A DNA stretch of 5,346 nucleotides from an uncultured Wenzhouxiangella sp. Lineage in GTDB: Bacteria > Pseudomonadota > Gammaproteobacteria > Xanthomonadales > Wenzhouxiangellaceae. Shown one piece after another: positions 1 to 4,213 of this stretch. Within the stretch, counting starts at the first letter, position 1. Every line of letters begins with the position of its first letter. A program made the position numbers and the translations under genes. The notes beneath the pieces are model-generated. The model had not been told where the DNA came from and did no database searches. It was given only the letters and a program-made list of their open reading frames with translations. Location of the stretch: the NCBI GenBank assembly GCA_937876395.1, contig CALEIM010000148.1, positions 1 through 5,346 on the forward strand, in the 5' to 3' direction.

Positions 1-36
1 CTTCCGGTTGAGCGGCGTAACCGAACACCAACGCCG

Positions 37-609
37 CTACGAGGCACAGTGAGTTCTTTTCCATTCGTTGACATTCAAACCGTCGCCGCAGTCTTTGGCG
101 ATACGATGACCGAACGCGGTCGCGACTACGCTACCCAAGATCGAGTCCTCACCCTGAAATTCAACGAACGCGTACGCTATTCCGCCTTCGCTAAGTCCCT
201 CTCGGTGGAAAGTCGGCTGCCACCCCGGCTGAACCGAGGAACGAGCCGACCGGGCCAGTATTTCTCCGTGACGGTCCAGTACGCGCCAGAGCAGATCATC
301 ACTCGGGCCGGTATCGGGCCGGGGCAGCAAGCTCATTGACTGGCTCAGCCTGACCGGCTGGCCCAGAGCCTGGAATTCACCGTTGGGGCCGCGCGTACCC
401 GCCTGCAATCTGGCCGGCAGTTCACCGGACCACTTCACCGCCACCTGGGCAGTATCGCTGCCTTCGACTGCCGGCACTTCCATGACCGACAGTGCAGGCG
501 TTGATGTGTTTTCGTCAATGGATGGATTGTGTTCAGCAGCCGCCAAAGCCGGCAGCAGGCAAAACAGCAATGCGATAACAATCGTGCGCAGAAACAGATG
601 TGATTTCAT
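37..609 (-). CDS. Exported protein of unknown function, C-terminal part doubtful
   Basis: This 190-residue reading frame starts at the ATG at 607-609, chosen because a strong Shine-Dalgarno (AGGGAGGG, 617-624 on the complement) lies 7 bases upstream and the protein then begins with a clean signal peptide. That peptide has K2 and R8, a hydrophobic core at 9-22 and an Ala-rich cleavage site near residue 25 (ALAAA then EHN). There is no lipobox. Residues 26-135 form a soluble region with no motif I recognise, including a stretch around LLWRVLDRHGEILARSA (106-122). The last 55 residues or so (positions 37 to about 205) are doubtful, because the plus strand there shows a better coding pattern and a recognisable SWIM-protein N-terminus. 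The gene may therefore be 3'-truncated and simply read through a junction until a chance stop. The protein is probably periplasmic or secreted; its function is unknown. Confidence 0.6.
   Translation of the reverse strand: MKSHLFLRTIVIALLFCLLPALAAAEHNPSIDENTSTPALSVMEVPAVEGSDTAQVAVKWSGELPARLQAGTRGPNGEFQALGQPVRLSQSMSLLPRPDTGPSDDLLWRVLDRHGEILARSARSSVQPGWQPTFHREGLSEGGIAYAFVEFQGEDSILGSVVATAFGHRIAKDCGDGLNVNEWKRTHCAS
49..210 (+). pseudogene. Probable N-terminal fragment of a SWIM zinc-finger / SNF2-type protein
   Basis: A plus-strand frame opening at GTG 49 (GAGG at 41-44) reads, at residues 11-34, an N-terminus of the kind I recall from SWIM zinc-finger proteins and SNF2-family helicases that carry this domain. 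It contains an Ala-Val-Phe-Gly stretch (14-17), ERGRDYA (22-28) and RVL (32-34). From about 49 to 200 the codons follow the purine-any-pyrimidine pattern typical of coding sequence. After roughly residue 50-55 the similarity and the codon pattern are lost, and the frame (open to 339) becomes the antisense of the minus-strand exported protein. No SWIM motif or helicase domain follows, so this would be a truncated remnant. The 3' limit is approximate. The frame is also open upstream to the window edge, so the true start could lie outside. The family assignment rests on recalled sequence patterns, not on a search. Confidence 0.38.
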
Positions 610-777
610 TGGGTGTCCCTCCCTGTTTGATTGGCCCCATGTTTTTCGGCAGGCACACGCGATGGACCCGGCGCGTGTTTCCGGGCCAAGTATAGCGAGC
701 CGAAGAGCGGGGCGCAGGGTGGACAAGGCAAAAGGAACTGGATGACATTGTCTCAGCCATTGTCCGGGTCAAAATAT
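610..777. other. Non-coding stretch between two divergent units
   Basis: Together with the elements at 778-912 this makes a 303-base gap between the minus-strand exported protein and vapB. The only clear element here is the Shine-Dalgarno of the exported protein at 617-624. A TATACT on the minus strand (complement of 689-694) could be its -10 box, but no recognisable -35 box stands 16-18 bases away, so I do not call that promoter. I see no RNA gene and no convincing ORF. Confidence 0.5.
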
Positions 778-846
778 TGAAACCGCAGATTTCGCAGATG
801 AACGCAGATTGTTGGTTTGGCGGATAAGGCCATAAAGCCTCTCGCA
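778..846 (+). repeat. Dispersed intergenic repeat, copy 1 (long form)
   Basis: The element begins TGAAACCGCAGATTTCGCAG and ends AAAGCCTCTCGCA. Both ends recur in inverted orientation at 4172-4213: 20 of the first 21 bases match, as do all 13 of the last. This copy carries about 27 extra bases between the conserved ends, including a further CGCAGAT unit at 802-808. Short direct repeats of GCAGAT lie inside it (785-790, 794-799, 803-808). I recall similar GCAGAT-rich intergenic repeats as common in proteobacterial genomes. It lies immediately upstream of the vapBC -10 element and may supply part of that promoter region. Confidence 0.7.
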
Positions 847-869
847 GATCTGTCAAACGGATAAGCGGT

Positions 870-875
870 TATAAT
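870..875 (+). promoter_or_regulatory. -10 element of a probable vapBC promoter
   Basis: A perfect TATAAT lies 37 bases before the vapB start codon. The -35 region is poor: with 17-bp spacing the hexamer is GATCTG, and the better-looking CTGTCA (850-855) is only 14 bp away. Transcription would start near 881-883, which falls on the palindrome at 881-893. The call rests on the -10 match and its position. Confidence 0.45.
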
Positions 876-880
876 CGCCC

Positions 881-893
881 ATTACCTGGTAAT
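881..893. promoter_or_regulatory. Perfect palindrome, candidate vapBC operator
   Basis: ATTACC and GGTAAT form a perfect 6-bp inverted repeat around a single T. It sits just downstream of the TATAAT and 19 bases before vapB, at the expected transcription start. VapBC and AbrB-type antitoxins usually repress their own operon by binding such palindromes at the promoter, so this is the natural operator candidate. The assignment is positional inference; there is no second copy in the window to support it. Confidence 0.5.
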
Positions 894-912
894 ACTCAAG
901 AGGCATTCATCC

Positions 913-1146
913 ATGACAACCACTTCAGTCACCAGCAAGGGCCAAGTCACCATTCCCAGGGAAATAAGACAAAAACTGGGCATTCGCCAGGGAACGCAGG
1001 TTGAATTCGTGCTGGTTCGAGGCCGGGCGGAACTGCGGGTTCATAGAATACCCGGCACGGCCCCGGAATCCGGGTTCGGGATGCTCAAACCCGACAAACC
1101 AGCCGTCCCAGCCGATTTCGACCCGGCCAGTCTGTTAAAACCATGA
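913..1146 (+). CDS. vapB: AbrB/MazE/SpoVT-type antitoxin (VapB)
   Basis: A 77-residue protein that should neutralise the toxin encoded next to it and repress the shared operon as a DNA-binding dimer. Residues 1-45 form the swapped-hairpin AbrB fold: the diagnostic stretch SKGQVTIPREIRQKLGI (8-24) is followed by G27, a strand with EFVLV (31-35) and a second strand ending near RVHRI. The C-terminal tail (about 47-77), ending in DFDPASLLKP, matches the flexible toxin-binding region of these antitoxins. AAGAGG at 898-903 serves as ribosome binding site, 9 bases before the ATG. The stop codon overlaps the toxin start (ATGA, 1143-1146), which implies translational coupling. The fold and pairing are clear; calling it VapB rather than another AbrB-type antitoxin depends on the PIN-domain partner. 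Confidence 0.9.
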   Translation: MTTTSVTSKGQVTIPREIRQKLGIRQGTQVEFVLVRGRAELRVHRIPGTAPESGFGMLKPDKPAVPADFDPASLLKP

Positions 1147-1562
1147 TCGGACTCGATACCAATATTCTGGCGCGATACTACATTGACGATGCCGCCGACG
1201 CCAAAACCCTCCGCCAGCGTCAATCCGCCCGGAAACTGCTCGAATCCGGGCATCCGTTGAAAATCAGCAAAACCGTCATTCTCGAGCTTGAGTGGGTTTT
1301 GCGCGGCCACTATCGGTTCTCACGGCAGGAAGTTATTCGCGTTTTCATGCATCTTCTGAAGCTACCTCATGCGACCGTCGAATGCCGCGAAGAGGTCGAA
1401 CTGGCAGTGGCAGGTATGCGTGACGGCCTCGACTTCGCCGATGCGCTTCACCACGCCGCCTACCGTGACTGTGAAGTCATGGCCTCTTTCGACCACCGGA
1501 CTCTGGCCCGCAAAGCCAGCAAGCTCAACCTCGCACCGAGAATCAAGATTCCGACCACCTGA
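1143..1562 (+). CDS. vapC: PIN-domain ribonuclease toxin (VapC)
   Basis: A 139-residue PIN-domain endoribonuclease, the usual size for VapC, which cleaves RNA (tRNA or rRNA in characterised members) when its antitoxin is degraded. All acidic active-site positions are visible: D5 in GLDTNILAR (3-11), E48 in ILELEWVLRG (46-55), D97 and D100 in LDFADALHHAA (96-106), and D117 in ASFDHRTL (114-121). These residues bind Mg2+ or Mn2+. The ATG overlaps the vapB stop by four bases, and no separate Shine-Dalgarno is needed. The gene is intact, so the module could be active. It lies upstream of an attC-like site, consistent with carriage on an integron cassette, though no matching upstream site was found. 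The last stop base is 1563 (TGA 1561-1563 in the next codon phase after ACC ACC T); the reading frame given ends at 1562. Confidence 0.9.
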   Translation: MIGLDTNILARYYIDDAADAKTLRQRQSARKLLESGHPLKISKTVILELEWVLRGHYRFSRQEVIRVFMHLLKLPHATVECREEVELAVAGMRDGLDFADALHHAAYRDCEVMASFDHRTLARKASKLNLAPRIKIPTT

Positions 1563-1601
1563 TCTGGAATCCAGAACAGCTTGGCTTGAGGAAAAAGTTC
1601 C

Positions 1602-1715
1602 TTGAAATGTCCGAATGCGACGGCAACCGCCAAGACAGGCGTCATCGAAGAAGTATTGGCAAGAATCATTCCTCTGATTCGTGCAGATCAGTTTTTTACC
1701 GATCACCATCTTTAA
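1602..1715 (+). CDS. Small uncertain ORF or 3' gene remnant after vapC
   Basis: A 37-residue frame with a TTG start ends at TAA 1713-1715. Its last 27 residues (beginning KTGVIEEVLA and ending FFTDHHL) look like a real amphipathic protein tail, and many codons follow the purine-any-pyrimidine pattern. The first ten residues do not look like protein and the start is weak, so this may be the 3' end of a gene whose beginning was lost. It lies between vapC and the attC-like site, where the last ORF of a cassette would end. The minus strand is also open here (1460-1669), so coding potential is ambiguous. I recognise no family. Confidence 0.22.
   Translation: MKCPNATATAKTGVIEEVLARIIPLIRADQFFTDHHL
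1674..1697 (+). terminator. Weak candidate terminator downstream of vapBC
   Basis: CTGAT (1674-1678) and ATCAG (1687-1691) can pair across an 8-base loop and are followed directly by six T residues (1692-1697). The stem is short and AT-rich, so it would be a weak intrinsic terminator at best. It lies inside the uncertain ORF at 1602-1715, and the two calls compete. Confidence 0.25.
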
Positions 1716-1750
1716 GAAGGCCATGTCCGACACTGCCATGAACCCGGCAT

Positions 1751-1807
1751 GGTCTGCACGTTCTGGCCGACGCCGCTTCGAGAAACGGCTTAACTCAGGC
1801 GTTAGGT
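1751..1807 (+). other. Integron attC-like recombination site
   Basis: The right half reads CGGCTTAACTCAGGCGTTAG and then GTGCC, which matches closely the end of the attC site of aadA cassettes as I recall it, including the core GTTAGGT (1801-1807, fits GTTRRRY) where an integrase would cut. The middle, GCCGACGCCGCTTCG (1766-1780), also matches that site. GGCCG (1765-1769) can pair with CGGCT (1786-1790), counting one G-T pair, giving the hairpin stem expected of a folded attC. The left core is poor: GTCTGCAC (1752-1759) stands where GTCTAAC-like sequence is expected, so this end is probably degraded. An ORF opens three bases after the site, as cassette ORFs usually do. No integrase gene or second site is in view. 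Confidence 0.55.
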
Positions 1808-1810
1808 GCC

Positions 1811-1837
1811 ATGATTCAGAACCATATTGAAAATATG
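1811..1837 (+). pseudogene. First nine codons of a cassette-like gene split by the IS
   Basis: ATG at 1811 opens MIQNHIENM, which is cut by the insertion sequence directly after its ninth codon. The last eight bases (1830-1837) are the target duplication. When the IS and one duplication are removed, the frame continues without a break at 3158 (FPGDNPCRVAWR). The start lies three bases after the GTTAGGT core of the attC-like site; no good Shine-Dalgarno is visible, as is common for cassette genes. Confidence 0.55.
1830..1837. repeat. Target site duplication, left copy
   Basis: AAAATATG directly abuts the left end of the insertion sequence and is repeated exactly at 3150-3157. Eight bases is the usual duplication length for ISL3-family elements. 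Confidence 0.9.
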
Positions 1838-1861
1838 GGCTCTGTTGAATTCCAAGTGGGT
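1838..1861 (+). repeat. IS left terminal inverted repeat
   Basis: It begins GGCTCTGTTGAATT, then CCA, then AGTGGGT. It matches the complement of the right end except at base 2 and at the three central bases (CCA against TTG). The first base of the transposase stop codon lies at its inner edge. Confidence 0.9.
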
Positions 1862-3090
1862 TAAGCGTGCACATGCGGGTTGATAGCACGGAAGTCGAGT
1901 TTGCCTGCCAGCAGGAAGATCACCATCCGGGCAGTCCTCAGCCGTGTGTATCCCCGCGCTTTGCGCTTGGCGGCCTGGAACAACCCGTTGAGTGCTTCCA
2001 GGAAGCCATTGGTCTGACGGGTTTTCACCCAGGCAACGATGCCATCGAGATGTCGCCGGATCATCTTGGCGACGGCCTTCATAGCCTCGACCTTCGAGCG
2101 CATGACATTGGTGCACCACTGAAGCAGCATCCGACGAACGACGTTGACCTGTTTTCGTTGAAGGATCTGGCGCAACTGCTCCCGGTATTGCCAGGCCCGC
2201 GCCGTTCGCAAGGTCGTGAGTCGGCGGACCAATTCGTTCAGTTCTTGTCGAGCGCTCGGGTGGAGCGAGGTCGGTGCGCGAAGCAGCTTCCAGCGCATGC
2301 CTTTGAGCGCTGGATCGGCACGCTGCTCGACACGGCGCGTCCGATCGACGGCCTGCGAGGCTTGGGCAATGACGTGGAACTTGTCGAAGGTGATCTGGGC
2401 ATTGGGCAGATGCTCGGTGACCCCGCGGATGAAGGCCGGCGACATGTCGATGCTGCACGACTCGATCTGCTCGGGATCGCCGCCTTGGGCTTTAAGCTCT
2501 TCGGCCAGCTGGCTCACGGTGTCGGCGTCTCGACCCTCGGTGACGAAGATGACGGCACGCGACTCGGCGTCGGCGGCCAGCATCAGGTAGTCGTGACCTC
2601 GGGCACGCGAGGTCTCGTCGATGGCCAGGCTGCGAACGCCCGAGAGGTCAGCCTGCTCGGTAGCCAGATCGACGTAGCGCTCGCAGATCGCCATGACGCG
2701 GTGCGGGCTCAAACCAACGATACGAGCAACAGCCCGAAACGGCATCTGCTGGGCCAGCATCAGCACCAGCGCCTCGAACAGCAGCGTGAACCCGGACAGC
2801 TTGCCGGCCCAATCGGGTTGGACCTGCCGCACCGAGCCGTCGGGCAGCTTGACCCGGGGCACGCGCACTTCCAGAAAGCACTCGTGCTGAAAGAAGTTGA
2901 GGTGTCGGTAGCGTTTGGTGACGGTGTCATGGACCGGATGTTCACCTTCAAAATCAGGGATCTGGAACCGGCTGCCCCGGCGGAAATCGACCTGGATCGT
3001 CAGGGTCCTGGCAGCCTCGTCGAATTCCAGGTCAGCAATAAACCACGGCGGCGTCACGCCAAGGGCGGCTTCGAAAATCTGGGCGCTCAT
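1861..3090 (-). CDS. ISL3-family DDE transposase
   Basis: A 409-residue transposase that cuts and rejoins the ends of the surrounding IS. The start at 3088-3090 is preferred to an in-frame ATG 45 bases upstream, because it has GGAG eight bases before it and gives the MSAQIFEAALG opening typical of the family. Residues here are counted from the preferred start. The DDE triad is visible: D158 in LAIDETS, D215 in SIDMSPAF, and E365 in TNGFLEALNGLFQAAKRKARG. The conserved PNAQITFDKFHVIA block lies at 229-242. The N-terminal region (about 40-85) is where many relatives carry a CxxC zinc finger; here the equivalent stretch (RGSRFQIPDFEGEHPVHD) lacks those cysteines. The gene is otherwise intact and full-length. 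Confidence 0.93.
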   Translation of the reverse strand: MSAQIFEAALGVTPPWFIADLEFDEAARTLTIQVDFRRGSRFQIPDFEGEHPVHDTVTKRYRHLNFFQHECFLEVRVPRVKLPDGSVRQVQPDWAGKLSGFTLLFEALVLMLAQQMPFRAVARIVGLSPHRVMAICERYVDLATEQADLSGVRSLAIDETSRARGHDYLMLAADAESRAVIFVTEGRDADTVSQLAEELKAQGGDPEQIESCSIDMSPAFIRGVTEHLPNAQITFDKFHVIAQASQAVDRTRRVEQRADPALKGMRWKLLRAPTSLHPSARQELNELVRRLTTLRTARAWQYREQLRQILQRKQVNVVRRMLLQWCTNVMRSKVEAMKAVAKMIRRHLDGIVAWVKTRQTNGFLEALNGLFQAAKRKARGYTRLRTARMVIFLLAGKLDFRAINPHVHA

Positions 3091-3125
3091 CACTCCGGCT
3101 CCAATCAGGGTCCCGGAGGGATGAT

Positions 3126-3149
3126 ACCCACTCAAAATTCAACAGAGGC
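3126..3149 (-). repeat. IS right terminal inverted repeat
   Basis: On the minus strand it begins GCCTCTGTTGAATT, then TTG, then AGTGGGT, mirroring the left end. It lies upstream of the transposase and may include part of its promoter (TTGAAT as a possible -35), but no good -10 box stands at the right distance. Confidence 0.9.
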
Positions 3150-3157
3150 AAAATATG
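3150..3157. repeat. Target site duplication, right copy
   Basis: This AAAATATG is identical to 1830-1837 and directly abuts the right end of the insertion sequence. Confidence 0.9.
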
Positions 3158-3181
3158 TTCCCTGGTGACAATCCGTGTCGT

Positions 3182-3202
3182 GTGGCGTGGCGTGGCGTGG
3201 CG
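3182..3202 (+). repeat. Pentanucleotide tandem repeat (GTGGC)4 plus one base
   Basis: Four perfect units of GTGGC followed by G lie inside the cassette-like ORF. Each unit changes the frame by two, and three units encode Gly-Val-Ala-Trp-Arg. Four units put the upstream and downstream halves out of frame; losing two or gaining one would bring them together. Such tracts can expand or contract by strand slippage. Confidence 0.85.
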
Positions 3203-3474
3203 ACACGAGATTATGCGCGCTTGTACCTCATTTGTTGAATCTGGGCTGGCTGATCCAAAGTTCGTTAGCGAACTCACTGCTGGAAACGACCAAAAGTTTT
3301 GGTCGTCCTTATCAGAAGCCCTCATTGCTCAACGCCGGAGCGACAAGACGTTTCCATCACGTCCTAAGCCTGGCGTTGGCCCGGACTTTCTGGTTATGGA
3401 TGGGGAGCGAAAGGTATGGGTTCCCCAGGTAATGTTTGGCGTGCTGTTTCTGCTACGACACCGATCACTGACCC

Positions 3475-3495
3475 GGCCTGGCCACGCTCCAGGCC
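3475..3495. other. Stem-loop between convergent units
   Basis: GGCCTGG and CCAGGCC form a perfect 7-bp, GC-rich stem around a 7-base loop. It lies 12 bases after the stop of the minus-strand DUF11-like gene and near the end of the plus-strand pseudogene, so it could slow or end transcription from either side. Neither strand has a T-run after the stem, so it is not a standard intrinsic terminator. Confidence 0.4.
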
Positions 3496-3507
3496 CCGTG
3501 TCACACC

Positions 3508-4098
3508 TTACAATCGTCTCATAGAAATGAACGATAGCAGAACAATTAACAGCAACATTCCGAGCCACGAAAACACGGGCACCGGCAAAGCTTCGGTTTG
3601 GCGTGCAAATCGCAGTAAAGCCTCAGCGGTATTGTTGTCTGGATTCGGGTCATTCTGTCCACCAGCGCCGGCCATCACTTCCCAGCGAGCAAGCTGCTCT
3701 GTCAGAGAGGTTTCGGTGACAACAAAACTAAAGCTGCAAACAGCGGTCTCGTCAACGGCCAAATCATGAACGAGCCAAAAGGAAAAAATATCACCGGGTG
3801 GGGGATTGAAAGTAGGAGAGCCCTTGCATGGCCCATCAAGCAAGCCGACAAAATTCAAAGGTGGATAACTTATTCCCATCCCATCCGGGGTCATCCGTAT
3901 CCGGAAACCAGCGCTACCGATATCCGGCCCATAATTAGTAATACTGATGCTAACCACACCTTCACTGCCAGGCGGCAAAACGCCTGCAGGCGTAACACTG
4001 ACGGAAATATCGAGATCAACCGTGGCTTCACCCGCGTATAGGTGAAGGCCGGGTAAGGTCAGTAGCCCTAGCATCAACAAAAAACGCCTGGATTTCAT
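3508..4098 (-). CDS. Secreted DUF11-like protein with a C-terminal sorting-type tail
   Basis: A 196-residue exported protein. The ATG at 4096-4098 is chosen over an in-frame start 126 bases upstream, because AGGA lies nine bases before it, a signal peptide follows at once (K2, R4, R5, hydrophobic core 6-20, cleavage near 22), and the longer version would translate the dispersed repeat. Residues 25-165 resemble a DUF11-type beta-sandwich: a strand with DLDISVSVTPAGVLPPGSEG, then SITNYGPDIGSAG, ending with DPNPDNNTAEA (150-160). C91 and C121 could form a disulfide. The tail has LPVPVFSW (171-178), a hydrophobic segment (179-192) and RR (194-195), the plan of IPTL-CTERM or PEP-CTERM-like signals that are cut by a membrane protease during export. 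It follows tesA on the same strand, 112 bases away with the repeat between. Role unknown; surface or extracellular location inferred. Confidence 0.8.
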   Translation of the reverse strand: MKSRRFLLMLGLLTLPGLHLYAGEATVDLDISVSVTPAGVLPPGSEGVVSISITNYGPDIGSAGFRIRMTPDGMGISYPPLNFVGLLDGPCKGSPTFNPPPGDIFSFWLVHDLAVDETAVCSFSFVVTETSLTEQLARWEVMAGAGGQNDPNPDNNTAEALLRFARQTEALPVPVFSWLGMLLLIVLLSFISMRRL

Positions 4099-4171
4099 TC
4101 GAAGCGATCCTGGAATATTTTGCACCCTGTTCGCTGCGCGACAGCGGGCCCGGTTACGGGGTTGAAGACTT

Positions 4172-4213
4172 TGCGAGAGGCTTTTGGCTTTGTCTGCAAA
4201 ATCTGCGGTTTCA
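4172..4213 (-). repeat. Dispersed intergenic repeat, copy 2 (short form)
   Basis: Read on the minus strand it starts TGAAACCGCAGATTTTGCAG and ends AAAGCCTCTCGCA, the same ends as copy 1 at 778-846 but with about 27 bases fewer between them. Its first three bases are the TGA stop codon of tesA, so it starts exactly where that gene ends. It lies 73 bases upstream of the DUF11-like gene. Confidence 0.7.

Larger units (their letters stand above)
1838..3149 (-). mobile_element. Complete ISL3-family insertion sequence (1312 bp)
   Basis: The element is bounded by 24-bp imperfect inverted repeats (20 of 24 positions match) and by an identical 8-bp duplication on both sides. It carries a single transposase gene on the minus strand that fills almost the whole element: its stop lies 24 bases from the left end and its start about 59 bases from the right end. 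Length, duplication size and transposase type agree with ISL3. The intact transposase and perfect duplication point to a fairly recent insertion. It landed between codons 9 and 10 of an ORF just downstream of the attC-like site. Confidence 0.93.
3158..3524 (+). pseudogene. Main part of the IS-split, frameshifted cassette-like gene
   Basis: This continues the ORF begun at 1811. In the original frame it reads FPGDNPCRVAWRGVATRD and stops at about 3237. The coding-like sequence continues in the +1 frame, from HEIMRACTSFVESGLADPKF (from about 3204) through ELTAGNDQKFWSSLSEALIA to SRPKPGVGPDFLVMDGERKV near 3418. The frame shift falls within a (GTGGC)4 tract at 3182-3202; two or five units would restore one frame. 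The conserved-looking block ends at about 3424. The remaining residues to the stop at 3524 look random, and part overlaps a stem-loop, so the 3' end has probably been lost. The protein looks like a small cytoplasmic hypothetical of a type I have seen unannotated; I cannot name its function. No zinc site, membrane segment or signal peptide is present. Confidence 0.55.

Noticed and set aside
1..64. Minus-strand partial ORF starting MEKNSLCLVAALVFGYAA, resembling a signal peptide and overlapping the end of the exported-protein gene
   Set aside because: Only 21 codons are visible, there is no good Shine-Dalgarno, and the plus strand over the same bases has the better coding signal. It becomes credible only if sequence left of the window continues the frame.
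610..726. N-terminal extension of the exported protein to 726
   Set aside because: The strong Shine-Dalgarno and the signal peptide both point to the start at 609; the extension is Arg-rich with no recognisable feature.
1460..1669. Minus-strand ORF beginning MILANTSSMTPVLAVAVAFG and containing FWIPDQ
   Set aside because: It overlaps the 3' end of vapC, has no clear Shine-Dalgarno, and turns into antisense vapC. The FWIPDQ part recalls readings of common intergenic repeats, but the DNA match is too short to call one.
1734..1753. Small inverted repeat CCATG / CATGG before the attC-like site
   Set aside because: The arms are only five bases long and could arise by chance; it does not fit a terminator or a complete attC arm.
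1867..3168. A 433-residue plus-strand open frame across the IS
   Set aside because: It is the exact antisense of the well-supported ISL3 transposase; its composition (many His, Gln, Gly, Asp) is typical of a shadow frame, and it shows no known motif.
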